A program made the translations under genes and the position numbers. From Lachnospiraceae bacterium (lineage in GTDB: Bacteria > Bacillota > Clostridia > Lachnospirales > Lachnospiraceae), in assembly GCA_021153185.1 (NCBI GenBank), contig JAGKTY010000045.1, forward strand, positions 1-14,115: a stretch of DNA of 14,115 nt, written 5' to 3'. Under the pieces are notes generated by a model. The model was not told the origin of the DNA. It made no database searches and saw only the letters and a list, made by a program, of their open reading frames with translations. This document shows, piece by piece, positions 6,644-12,665 of this stretch. Every line of letters starts with the position of its first letter. The first letter of the stretch is position 1.

Positions 6644-7439
6644 TGTTCATTACCTCCTTAATCAAAGCCGAATATGCACAGGCCGCTTTCCCCTTCGGGT
6701 CATATACATAGATACTACTTCCCTCTGCACTAATCTCTGCAGCTCTCACAGACATCGGAATCTCCACATCAAATACATTAATACTTGTGGAATAGGCACC
6801 ATATACTAATGCTGCAATATCCTTTGCATAGTTTGTTCTGTTATCTACCATGGTTAAAAGAATTCCTTCAAATGAAAGCTTTGGATTCAGCTGTCTTTTT
6901 ACTCTTCCAATGGTCTTAATCAGCTGCTGTAAACCCTTTACCGGCAAATACGCTGCCTGTACCGGAATCAACACAGAATCAGCGCACGCCAGAGCATTGA
7001 TGGTAAGCATTCCCAAAGATGGCATACAATCAATAATAATATAGTCGTAGAATTCTCTGACCTGCTCTATATACTCTCTAAGGATTGTTTCTCTGCTGAT
7101 AACACCAATTAATGAGATCTCAAGTCCTGATAATTCGATGTTCCCCGGCAGTAAATCTACTCCCTCTTCATGCTGAACAATTCCTTTCCTTACATCAAAA
7201 GCCTCATCATTGATAATATTCAACATCACGGTAGCCAGTGAATAAGAAAGCTTATCCGGTTCCTGCACTCCTAAACTAATGGAGAGAGAACCCTGTGGGT
7301 CCGCATCAATCATCAATACCTTTTTACCCTCTCTGGCAAGTCCGATTCCAAGGTTTACACATGTTACTGTTTTGCCAACTCCTCCTTTTTGATTAGAAAC
7401 TGAAATCACCTTACATCCGCATCTTACTGTATTCATCAT
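6636..7439 (-). CDS. parA: ParA-family partition ATPase
   Basis: A 267-residue Walker-type ATPase of the ParA/Soj (AAA family) class. The deviant Walker A motif KGGVGKT is at 18-24, the A' motif DADPQG at 45-50, and the Walker B aspartate at D137 in YDYIIIDCMPSLG. There is no N-terminal HTH, so it is a short ParA that depends on ParB or another protein for operator binding. The start is ATG 7437-7439, with AGGAGG seven bases upstream; a second ATG follows directly. The stop codon of the upstream DUF6462 gene overlaps this ATG (TAATG), and parA overlaps parB by 8 nt. The whole run is one operon. It acts on the nucleoid to distribute replicated copies. Confidence 0.95.
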   Translation of the reverse strand: MMNTVRCGCKVISVSNQKGGVGKTVTCVNLGIGLAREGKKVLMIDADPQGSLSISLGVQEPDKLSYSLATVMLNIINDEAFDVRKGIVQHEEGVDLLPGNIELSGLEISLIGVISRETILREYIEQVREFYDYIIIDCMPSLGMLTINALACADSVLIPVQAAYLPVKGLQQLIKTIGRVKRQLNPKLSFEGILLTMVDNRTNYAKDIAALVYGAYSTSINVFDVEIPMSVRAAEISAEGSSIYVYDPKGKAACAYSALIKEVMNNG

Positions 7440-7927
7440 TAATACTCCTCCTCTCCAAAGGACTCTACAAACTGTTCAACCTTTTCCAAATTTACTAATA
7501 CACAACCTTTTACTTTTCTGACTGCACCAGCATCCTTAGCAAGCGTCTGAAAGCTGTGCAACCCCATTGAAAAAAGCTCTGCACCCTCAGCGTATCTCAC
7601 ATATTTCTTCTTTTTGGATTTAATTAGTTCCTCCATGTTTTTAATCTCTTTTCTTGCTCTTGGCATATCCATTTCCTCCGTTTCATAAATTACATCTTCG
7701 TCCTCAGTTACTACGCAATGTTCTTCCAGATATTTGTCAAATACGACAGTATCTACGATTGCTGTCTTTCTCAGCTTCCAAGTAGCTTTTGCTTCCTTTG
7801 CCGCTTTCACGAATCCCCAATAAGGCAATCCGTAATGTCTGGCAGCTTGCTGATAGGTCATGTACTTGTGCTTTCTCCCCTCCAAGTACTTGTCCAGATT
7901 TACTGGCGGTGATTTCGTCTTTGGCAT
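7439..7927 (-). CDS. Double DUF6462-like DNA-binding protein at head of par operon
   Basis: A 162-residue protein with two copies of a small wHTH-like unit of the DUF6462 type. The N-terminal copy (about 22-70: MTYQQAARHYGLPYWGFVKAA, split here as YMTYQQAARHYG and GFVKAAKEA) is diverged. The C-terminal copy (about 107-157: YVRYAEGAELFSMG, FQTLAKDAGA, CVLVNLEKVEQFV) is nearly the same as the single-domain protein at 10032-10226. An acidic linker (VTEDEDVIYETEEMD) separates them. The ATG has AGGAGG six bases upstream. It is first in the operon, directly after the TTCGTATA repeats, and its stop overlaps the parA start. The context suggests it binds these repeats as an autoregulator or centromere adaptor. 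Family assignment is from sequence pattern; role is inferred. Confidence 0.8.
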   Translation of the reverse strand: MPKTKSPPVNLDKYLEGRKHKYMTYQQAARHYGLPYWGFVKAAKEAKATWKLRKTAIVDTVVFDKYLEEHCVVTEDEDVIYETEEMDMPRARKEIKNMEELIKSKKKKYVRYAEGAELFSMGLHSFQTLAKDAGAVRKVKGCVLVNLEKVEQFVESFGEEEY

Positions 7928-7943
7928 ATTAGCCTCCTTTCCG

Positions 7944-8027
7944 ATACGAGATGTAATCTAGATTCGTATACGTGTCGTATATTTTCACGGGAAATTCGTA
8001 TAAACTTTAAAATATACGAATTTACAA
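7944..8027 (-). promoter_or_regulatory. Par/rep operon promoter within TTCGTATA repeats
   Basis: A minus-strand promoter candidate, TTGTAA (8022-8027) and TTTATA (7999-8004) with 17-nt spacing, lies inside a perfect inverted repeat: AAATTCGTATA (7992-8002) and TATACGAATTT (8013-8023), spacer 10. Further TCGTAT units occur at 7944-7949 (reverse), 7964-7969 and 7975-7980. A repeat array overlapping a promoter is typical of autoregulated operators and of plasmid centromeres. Which protein binds is not known. Confidence 0.65.
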
Positions 8028-8030
8028 CGC

Positions 8031-8075
8031 AAAAAAGGCACCCATATTCAGTATTTCTACTAAATACGAGTGCCT
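8031..8075 (-). terminator. Strong rho-independent terminator
   Basis: Read on the minus strand, an 18-pair stem (AGGCACTCGTATTTAGTA with its partner, three G-U pairs) is closed by a GAAA tetraloop and followed by six Ts. On the plus strand the three wobbles become mismatches, so the direction is clear. It lies between the integrase and the par operon promoter and should insulate the two units. Confidence 0.85.
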
Positions 8076-8405
8076 ATAATTCAAAATATGAACCGGCTAT
8101 ACCTCACTTTGCCACGTCAATGACAATCCATAGAGGCAAGTTGATTTTTTCAATTAAATCCTATGCGCTCCGTAGAGAACCATACAAAACCAATGGATTT
8201 GTGGTACTTTCGAGGCAAGGTTGGACGCATTTGAACGTCTATGGATTTCCATAATTCTCAGGGAATCCGTACACTAATTGAGACTCTTCATTGTCGGGAT
8301 TTCACATCAATTTAATTTACATTGACGCTTTTTCCTTTAATAAAGCCCTTTTCGGCTCATCAACATCGTTATACTAACACTTCTTTGTTGATTACGCCAC
8401 TAAAA
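8076..8405. other. Non-coding region, part of 544-bp int-par gap
   Basis: No convincing ORF. The motif CTATGGATT or close variants occurs three times: 8124-8133 (reverse), 8191-8201 and 8239-8250. GAGGCAAG is repeated at 8133-8140 and 8212-8220 before TTG. A perfect 7-bp inverted repeat ATCAACA/TGTTGAT (8359-8365, 8386-8392) has a 20-nt spacer. A weak minus-strand terminator-like hairpin (AGCC/GGCT, 8344-8357, then TTTATTA) could end the integrase transcript. Together this resembles an attachment-site region or a small RNA gene ending at the 8031-8075 terminator; no core site could be fixed. Confidence 0.4.
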
Positions 8406-8444
8406 TTTGTCGTACTTTTGTCGTATGGCACACATTTTGTCGTA
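8406..8444 (-). repeat. Three direct repeats TACGACAAA, possible integrase arm sites
   Basis: On the minus strand TACGACAAAA occurs at 8435-8444 and 8416-8425, and TACGACAAAT starts at 8414. The last two are 11 bp apart, about one helical turn; the first two are 19 bp apart. They begin 27 bp beyond the integrase stop codon. Tn916-type integrases bind short direct repeats (arm sites) near the element end, so this is a reasonable candidate for P' arm sites. Confidence 0.5.
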
Positions 8445-8471
8445 CTCAGTCAGTCCCAGTAGGACTCTTTC

Positions 8472-9713
8472 CTAAAATACATCTAACTTGTGTGCTAAAT
8501 TTTGAATTGCTTCTTGCTTTTTGGTATCGGTAACTTCCGCATAAATATCCATCGTTGTTTCGATATTTGCGTGTCCCATAATGGACTGAATTACCTTTAA
8601 GTTTGTTTCATTCTCGCAAAACCTTGAGCAAAAGGTATGTCGCAAATGATGACATGAGAAATGTGGTATTATCACAGGCTCACGATGTTCTTTGGAAGCC
8701 TTCACCACTTCTTCTGCATTGTACGCTTCATATATACGCTTGATTGCCCGATTGACTGCTTGCGGATTATGGACATTCCCAAAACGATTCATGAAAATAA
8801 ATCCTTTCATTCCATCTATCTCGGTTTCGTTAAACCCATTCTCCTTTTGATCTTCCCACTCCGTCTGGAGCGCATCATAAACAGTATCCATCATCGGAAT
8901 AATGCGTATACCTGCTTCTGTCTTTGGAAGGGATACCGCAAACGAACACATAGGGTGGTCTTTATATTCTCTGCTGTAATAGACTAAGCTGTGATTGATA
9001 TTGATCATTCGCTTATCAAAGTCCACATCTTCCCACCTGATTCCAATTGCTTCTCCAATTCGACACCCTGTTCCCAACAGGAACTTAAAAAACGGTGCCC
9101 AATGGTAAAATGTAAGACTGTTTTCTACATAGTTGATAAAAGCTCTCTGCTGTTCTACCGTCAAAGCGTGTCTTACACCATGATTTTTGCCTGGCTGCTT
9201 TTTGATCTGCGCCATAACTCCATCGCTCGGATTAACTCGAATAATGTTATCACGCACTGCAAGCTGAAATGTCGGATGCAGGACTGTATGAATTGTTTCC
9301 AGCGTATTTATCTGCATTTCCTTTTCCTTCAGTAAGTGCTGGTAAAACTGCAACACATCTGAATACTTCACAGAAGCAATTTTCTTCTTTCCAAATCCAT
9401 CTCTGATAAAGCGGTCATACATATACTTGTAATTTCTCATAGTCGTTCCTCTAAGTTCTGACTTCGTAGAAATATATCTGTCAAAAACAAAGTTGACTGT
9501 CGAATTACCCGCCGCATACGAATCCAATCCGTCCAGTTGATCTTTAATCAACTTTTCTTCCCTCTGCCGCAGCTCCATGATGTCCTTAGAATAAATGCTC
9601 CGGCGTTTTCCCTCCGGATCAGTGTATGTATAAACATACTTACCATCACAGCTACGCTGCGTTTCGCCTTTTCTTAAAACCCTTCCTTTGTCATCCTTTC
9701 TTGATTTCGCCAT
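8472..9713 (-). CDS. int: Tyrosine recombinase, Tn916/Tn1549-type integrase
   Basis: A 413-residue tyrosine site-specific recombinase for integration and excision of the element. It has an N-terminal arm-binding domain (about 1-60), a SAM-like core-binding domain (about 72-165, TVNFVFDRYISTK to NPSDGV) and a C-terminal catalytic domain. All catalytic residues are visible: Arg218 (GTGCRIGEAIG), Lys264 (LPKTEAG), His355 and Arg358 (HHLRHTF), His381 (GHANIETT) and nucleophile Tyr391. Length matches Tn916-family integrases. The ATG at 9711-9713 follows AGGAG at six bases. It is co-directional with a ribbon-helix-helix gene 33 nt upstream, whose promoter probably drives both. A DUF6462 gene in the Xis position is farther upstream. 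No frameshift is seen, so it should be active. Confidence 0.95.
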   Translation of the reverse strand: MAKSRKDDKGRVLRKGETQRSCDGKYVYTYTDPEGKRRSIYSKDIMELRQREEKLIKDQLDGLDSYAAGNSTVNFVFDRYISTKSELRGTTMRNYKYMYDRFIRDGFGKKKIASVKYSDVLQFYQHLLKEKEMQINTLETIHTVLHPTFQLAVRDNIIRVNPSDGVMAQIKKQPGKNHGVRHALTVEQQRAFINYVENSLTFYHWAPFFKFLLGTGCRIGEAIGIRWEDVDFDKRMININHSLVYYSREYKDHPMCSFAVSLPKTEAGIRIIPMMDTVYDALQTEWEDQKENGFNETEIDGMKGFIFMNRFGNVHNPQAVNRAIKRIYEAYNAEEVVKASKEHREPVIIPHFSCHHLRHTFCSRFCENETNLKVIQSIMGHANIETTMDIYAEVTDTKKQEAIQNLAHKLDVF

Positions 9714-9746
9714 CTCGTCTCCTTTCTCAAGGAAAGAGATTTCGTA

Positions 9747-9929
9747 CTAACTACTCAAAGGTTTTTCCATTGCATATTGCAAATCAATACCTTTTTGTAG
9801 CACCTGCGTTATGGTCATGTCATGTTTGGACGCATATTCTCTAAGTTTTGCGGCTTCTTCCTCTGTCAGTTTCAATCCTATTAAAGTCTTTTTAGGATTT
9901 TCCGACTTTGGTCTACCTGTTCTCGCCAC
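9747..9929 (-). CDS. Ribbon-helix-helix (CopG-type) regulator
   Basis: A 60-residue protein starting at GTG 9927-9929, chosen because GGAGG lies eight bases upstream; upstream in-frame ATGs fall inside the promoter. After a basic arm (ARTGRPKSENPKK) comes the strand TLIGLKLTEEEA and the helices AAKLREYASKHDMTITQVLQKGIDL, given here as AAKLREYASK and MTITQVLQKGIDL. This is the usual ribbon-helix-helix arrangement, binding DNA as a dimer. It precedes int by 33 nt. Its promoter carries an 8-bp inverted repeat over the -35 box, so it probably represses itself and int. It could alternatively be an antitoxin-like regulator, but no toxin gene is next to it. Similar small regulators accompany integrases in Clostridia elements. 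Confidence 0.8.
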   Translation of the reverse strand: MARTGRPKSENPKKTLIGLKLTEEEAAKLREYASKHDMTITQVLQKGIDLQYAMEKPLSS

Positions 9930-9957
9930 AGCATACACCTCCATCCATTTCATATTC

Positions 9958-9999
9958 ATTATACTTTCAGTTAAACCAAAAGTCAACACATTTTTGGTT
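9958..9999 (-). promoter_or_regulatory. RHH-int promoter with inverted-repeat operator
   Basis: On the minus strand TTGACT (9981-9986) and TATAAT (9958-9963) are spaced by exactly 17 nt. The perfect inverted repeat AACCAAAA (9974-9981) and TTTTGGTT (9992-9999) brackets the -35 box. This is a strong sigma-A type promoter, and a bound dimer on the repeat would block it. The RHH protein just downstream is the obvious candidate repressor. Confidence 0.8.
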
Positions 10000-10031
10000 A
10001 TACGAAAAATCTTTCTCAAAACTCCAACTAC

Positions 10032-10226
10032 CTATTTCACACGAAATGACTCCAGATATTGGTCAAACACATCAAGGTCAACCAGCACCATTCTGTCTAT
10101 CTTCAAAATAGCACCTGCGTCTTTCGCAAGAGTCTGAAACTTATTCATTCCCATGCTATACATTTCTGCTCCTTCCTTATATCTGACTAATCTTTTCTTG
10201 TTAATTGCCTTTGGTATTCTTTGCAT
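10032..10226 (-). CDS. DUF6462 protein, excisionase-like position
   Basis: A 64-residue protein made of a single DUF6462-like unit: RLVRYKEGAEMYSMG, then FQTLAKDAGA and LVDLDVFDQYLESF. This looks like a small winged-helix DNA-binding domain of the type used by excisionases (MerR/AlpA-like). It occupies the place of xis upstream of int in Tn916-like modules. The second domain of the protein at 7439-7927 is its close relative. The ATG at 10224-10226 is preferred (AGGAGG eight bases upstream); a TTG one codon earlier is possible. The leader carries a long inverted repeat and a possible pseudoknot ending just before the SD. It likely controls excision or its own operon. Function is inferred from position. 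Confidence 0.8.
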   Translation of the reverse strand: MQRIPKAINKKRLVRYKEGAEMYSMGMNKFQTLAKDAGAILKIDRMVLVDLDVFDQYLESFRVK

Positions 10227-10246
10227 CAATAAGTCCTCCTTAATTT

Positions 10247-10317
10247 AAGCACACAGTTTTATCTGCTTATAAACAAATAGAATGTGCTTCTACATATTTA
10301 TAAGCAGATAAAAACTG
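10247..10317 (-). promoter_or_regulatory. Structured leader or site upstream of DUF6462 gene
   Basis: A long inverted repeat, 10254-10273 with 10297-10317, is perfect over 17 bp and extends to 20 with one bulged base. Its 23-nt loop contains TAGAA/TTCTA closing the loop GCACA. That loop and its flanks (AAGCACA on the minus strand) are complementary to TGTGCTT just 3' of the main stem, 6 nt before the SD region. A transcript could form a pseudoknot next to the SD. It could equally be a DNA site, such as a protein-binding or oriT-like repeat. Confidence 0.6.
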
Positions 10318-10511
10318 CATTACAGGTGGCAGGTCATTACTCTGCCCACATCGGTCTTGCACCGTCATTCAAATTGACCGGATTTCTCCGGAAGTATCAT
10401 TATCACAGATATGCTTCATCGCCCTATGTAACTGCTACACATTTTGCCAAATTCTTCTCGCTCCATACCTTTGCTTCAATGTAGTGTTTCAACATTCCCT
10501 CACGTTCACTC

Positions 10512-10542
10512 AAAAAGAGCAGGTATCTCATGGCGAACCTGC
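10512..10542 (-). terminator. Possible rho-independent terminator
   Basis: Minus strand: GCAGGT and ACCTGC (6 pairs, 12-nt loop) followed by TC and five Ts. It lies 26 nt downstream of the TTGACA-type promoter's -10 box, so the two could bound a very short transcript or an attenuator. Confidence 0.5.
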
Positions 10543-10567
10543 CTAGTGGCTCCGCATATCCTCACGT

Positions 10568-10596
10568 CCTGTATGCAATCAATATTCAGTTGTCAA
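10568..10596 (-). promoter_or_regulatory. Candidate promoter with consensus -35
   Basis: TTGACA at 10591-10596 on the minus strand, 17 nt from TACAGG (10568-10573). The -35 box is perfect and the -10 box poor, so it may need an activator or be non-functional. A GGTGC-GCACC hairpin lies just upstream at 10604-10617. Confidence 0.35.
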
Positions 10597-10653
10597 GGTA
10601 CAGGGTGCATACGCACCGATCAGCGAATGGAAAGGGACACCGCTGACCGCCTG

Positions 10654-10893
10654 CTATGCAACTTCAAAAGCCAATATTTTCGTAATCAGCTTTGTTTCTA
10701 ATCTGCGACGTAAAGTTTCATCAACACAGTAATGCGGATTCCCGCACTCATCATAGAGCATTCTTGTAGACAGAGCTGCAATATACCCCTCATAATGTTT
10801 CAAAACCTCATTGATTGCTTCCACATCGCCGGAAGCTGCTGCCGCAATGATATGGTAAGGCAGCAACTTTGAACATTTACTTGATTTCTCCAT
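10654..10893 (-). CDS. Small HTH protein, Tn916 Orf8-like
   Basis: A 79-residue protein that resembles the small helix-turn-helix proteins encoded beside the sigma factor in Tn916/Tn1549-type elements (Orf8 position). The recognisable core is LLPYHIIAAAASGDVEAINEVL and ALSTRML, given here as LLPYHIIAAA and GDVEAINEVLKHYEGYI, followed by the conserved D-E-T-L-RRRLETKL segment. The ATG at 10891-10893 has GGAGGG nine bases upstream. It overlaps the 3' end of the truncated sigma gene by 17 nt, the coupled arrangement usual for this pair. It probably regulates transfer or excision with the sigma factor; if the sigma gene is dead its present role is unclear. No defect is seen in this ORF. Confidence 0.8.
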   Translation of the reverse strand: MEKSSKCSKLLPYHIIAAAASGDVEAINEVLKHYEGYIAALSTRMLYDECGNPHYCVDETLRRRLETKLITKILAFEVA

Positions 10894-11163
10894 TCCTGAT
10901 TCCCTCCATAATCTTTTTTAATGCCTGGAGTGAGCTTACCCGGTGATGATGAATGGTACTTCTGACAAGGTTCATGTGCTTTGCAATCTCCGTATCTGTC
11001 ATATCCAGAAAAAAAGACAGCAAAATAACATTCCGCTTCTTTTCCGGCAGATACTTCAATGCTTCACTGATCAGCTCGTCCTTTACCTCAATATCATAAT
11101 CAAGGACACGAAACACCTCTGATTCTGCTATGTAATCATCCTCAGTATTCAACCGACTCAAAC
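10877..11163 (-). pseudogene. 5'-truncated sigma-70 family factor (Tn916 Orf7-like)
   Basis: About 93 residues remain of an ECF-like sigma factor. They keep region 4 intact: LSRLNTEDDY, then DELISEALKYLPEKKRNVILL, shown here as ISEALKYLPEKKRN, and the HTH FLDMTDTEIAKHMNLVRSTIHHHR. Family members are about 130-145 residues, so region 2 and the start codon are missing. Sequence similarity ends near 11160, where the other strand carries the truncated end of mobC. The open frame runs on to an ATG at 11239, but that part is antisense to mobC and the relaxase and has no SD. A native short form from TTG near 11161 is unlikely. The HTH gene downstream is intact. Loss of region 2 should abolish promoter opening. 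Confidence 0.75.
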
Positions 11164-11262
11164 ATTTATAAGGAAGATATGGACGAAGTAAAGGAGTTGA
11201 TGAACGAGGTATGGCGTACACAAAAATCCATGCTATCAAAGCAACCGTTGATAAAGCGATAG
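11149..11262 (+). pseudogene. 3' fragment of a MobC-like relaxosome gene
   Basis: The plus-strand frame reads STDSNIYKEDMDEVKEL..., then MNEVWRTQKSML and ends at TAG 11260-11262. This resembles the C-terminus of MobC accessory proteins (Y-D-M/I ... EVW..LQRS pattern). Its last 52 nt overlap the relaxase start, the normal mobC-relaxase junction in Tn1549-like elements. The N-terminal RHH/MobC domain is absent; upstream DNA is the sigma gene in reverse. Only about 37 codons survive, so the call rests on pattern and position. Confidence 0.55.
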
Positions 11263-12581
11263 CCTACATCTGCAACCCCGAAAAGACAGATGAAAAAATG
11301 TTCGTTTCCTCTTATGCCTGTTCTCCGGAAACCGCAGCTTATGACTTCAAATATACCCTCGACCACTGCCGGGAAAACAGTCCCAACAAAGCCTATCATC
11401 TGATACAGGCTTTTGCTCCGGGAGAAGTTGGTTTTGAAGAAGCACACCGCATTGGAAAGGAACTTGCAGATAAACTTTTAGCGGGGAAATATTCGTATAT
11501 TGTAACCACCCATATTGACAAAGGACACGTTCATAATCACATCATTTTTTGCGCTGCTGACAACATCGAACACAACAAATATCACGACTGCAAACAGTCC
11601 TATTACCACATCCGGAATCTGAGTGATGAGCTGTGCAAGGAACACAATCTTTCCGTCATCATTCCGGGTGCCCAGCGTGGCAAAAAATACAAAGAATGGC
11701 AGTCTAACCAGAACGGTTCTGCATGGAAAACGCAGATCAGAAAGGACATCAATTTCTGCATCAAGTCGGCTTCCACTTACGAAGAATTTCTGCTTCTGAT
11801 GAGAGCCAAAGGGTATGAAATCAAGGGGGAAACTTTTGAAGAAGGAGCTGCCAAATACATCTCATTCCGCCCTCTGGATAAAGAGCGTTTTGTGCGTGGC
11901 AGTGCAAGGTCTTTGGGTAAGGAATACACAAAAGAACGTATCAAAGAACGCATCGAAAGGAAACGGGAGCGAAAGGCAGTGATCCCCAAAAGGGACTACT
12001 CTGCCCGCAGGCTCATTGACACCTCGGACGAGAAATTTCAGAACAGTCCGGGACTGCAAAGGTGGGCTGCCATCGAGAATTTAAAGATTGCCGCACAGAG
12101 CTATAATGAAGTCGGCTCCCTTGCAGAACTGGAACACAAAATTGCGGTGAAAACCGAAGCCGGAAAGTCTGCAAAGCAGAGCGTGGTGGAACTGGAACAC
12201 CGCATCAAAGACCTTGCGGAAATCATCAAATACGCACAGCAGTACAAAGACAACCGATCCTATCATATCGGCTACAAAAAAGCCAAGAACCCTGACGCAT
12301 ATTTCCGCAGATACGAAAGCCAGATCATTCTTTATGGCGGCGCCAGACGTATGCTTGAACAGGCGGGCATAAACTTAAAGGGCTTGAATGTCGATAAGCT
12401 AAAAGCAGAGTATCAGGAACTGATGAAGCAGAAAAACGAGCTGACTTCCACCTATAAAGATTGTGAAAAGGAAGTGCGTGAGCTAAATCGAAAGTTGGAA
12501 AATCTCAATCAGTATCTCGGACGGATACAGCCCGATCCGGCACAGGAACAACAAACGAAAAAAGATACTCCGAACCTGTAA
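11211..12581 (+). CDS. Relaxase/mobilisation nuclease (MOBP-like, PF03432 type)
   Basis: A 456-residue relaxase that should nick oriT and pilot the strand during conjugation. The N-terminus (MAYTKIHAIK, AIAYICNPEKT) contains a likely catalytic tyrosine, Y19. The metal-binding histidine motif is HIDKGHVHNH at 101-110 (His101, Asp103, His106, His108, His110). The nuclease domain ends near 250, followed by a basic stretch (KERIKERIERKRERK) and a long coiled-coil to about 440. The ATG at 11211 sits inside the mobC fragment, and AAGGAG lies about 15 nt upstream. It is the only long plus-strand gene; all others run the other way. A terminator follows 10 nt after the stop. The ORF is intact, but mobC and the sequence that would carry oriT upstream are lost, so it may act only in trans. 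Confidence 0.9.
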   Translation: MAYTKIHAIKATVDKAIAYICNPEKTDEKMFVSSYACSPETAAYDFKYTLDHCRENSPNKAYHLIQAFAPGEVGFEEAHRIGKELADKLLAGKYSYIVTTHIDKGHVHNHIIFCAADNIEHNKYHDCKQSYYHIRNLSDELCKEHNLSVIIPGAQRGKKYKEWQSNQNGSAWKTQIRKDINFCIKSASTYEEFLLLMRAKGYEIKGETFEEGAAKYISFRPLDKERFVRGSARSLGKEYTKERIKERIERKRERKAVIPKRDYSARRLIDTSDEKFQNSPGLQRWAAIENLKIAAQSYNEVGSLAELEHKIAVKTEAGKSAKQSVVELEHRIKDLAEIIKYAQQYKDNRSYHIGYKKAKNPDAYFRRYESQIILYGGARRMLEQAGINLKGLNVDKLKAEYQELMKQKNELTSTYKDCEKEVRELNRKLENLNQYLGRIQPDPAQEQQTKKDTPNL

Positions 12582-12590
12582 ATAGGTAAA

Positions 12591-12620
12591 AAAATAGAGG
12601 TGCCGAAACACCCCTATTTT
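12591..12620. terminator. Bidirectional terminator after the relaxase gene
   Basis: AAAATAGAGGTG and CACCCCTATTTT pair around CCGAAA, with one A-C mismatch on the plus strand and a G-U pair on the minus. It is followed by TTTTTTT on the minus strand; the plus strand has only the stem Ts. It starts 10 nt after the relaxase stop. Confidence 0.7.
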
Positions 12621-12630
12621 CCTAAACCTC

Positions 12631-12659
12631 TTGCAAAATCCGCAAGGCTGGTTTATAAT
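12631..12659 (+). promoter_or_regulatory. Promoter of the antisense RNA
   Basis: TTGCAA (12631-12636) and a perfect TATAAT (12654-12659) with 17-nt spacing on the plus strand. There is no plus-strand ORF with an SD downstream, and the transcript would run into the hairpin at 12733-12783, so it fits an antitoxin RNA. Confidence 0.75.
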
Positions 12660-12665
12660 CAGCTT

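Larger units (their letters stand above)
10318..10653 (-). other. Non-coding block between xis-like and Orf8-like genes
   Basis: 336 bases without a convincing gene. The minus strand holds a perfect -35 TTGACA (10591-10596) with a poor -10 (TACAGG, 10568-10573), a terminator-like hairpin at 10512-10542 and the hairpin CCGGA-GAAA-TCCGG near 10380-10395. A 23-codon ORF at 10424-10495 (MLKHYIEAK..., GAGGG just upstream) is the best peptide candidate, weakly supported. The block is compact and structured, and may encode a small RNA. Confidence 0.4.

Noticed and set aside
7944..8020. CRISPR-like array
   Set aside because: Units are short, in both orientations and without uniform spacers; it fits an operator or centromere.
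8076..8405. tRNA or rRNA gene as integration target
   Set aside because: No cloverleaf, TTCGA arm or CCA-like end could be built.
8661..9335. Two plus-strand frames over 100 codons
   Set aside because: Shadows of the integrase, which carries all catalytic residues on the other strand.
10284..10701. Two overlapping plus-strand frames of 66 and 85 codons
   Set aside because: No SD, low-complexity composition, and they cross hairpins and the end of the Orf8-like gene.
11164..11239. Native N-terminus for the sigma factor from ATG 11239
   Set aside because: These codons are antisense to mobC and relaxase, have no SD and do not resemble sigma region 2.
11166..11447. 93-codon minus-strand frame
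   Set aside because: Antisense to the relaxase N-terminus, whose histidine motif and coding pattern are clear.
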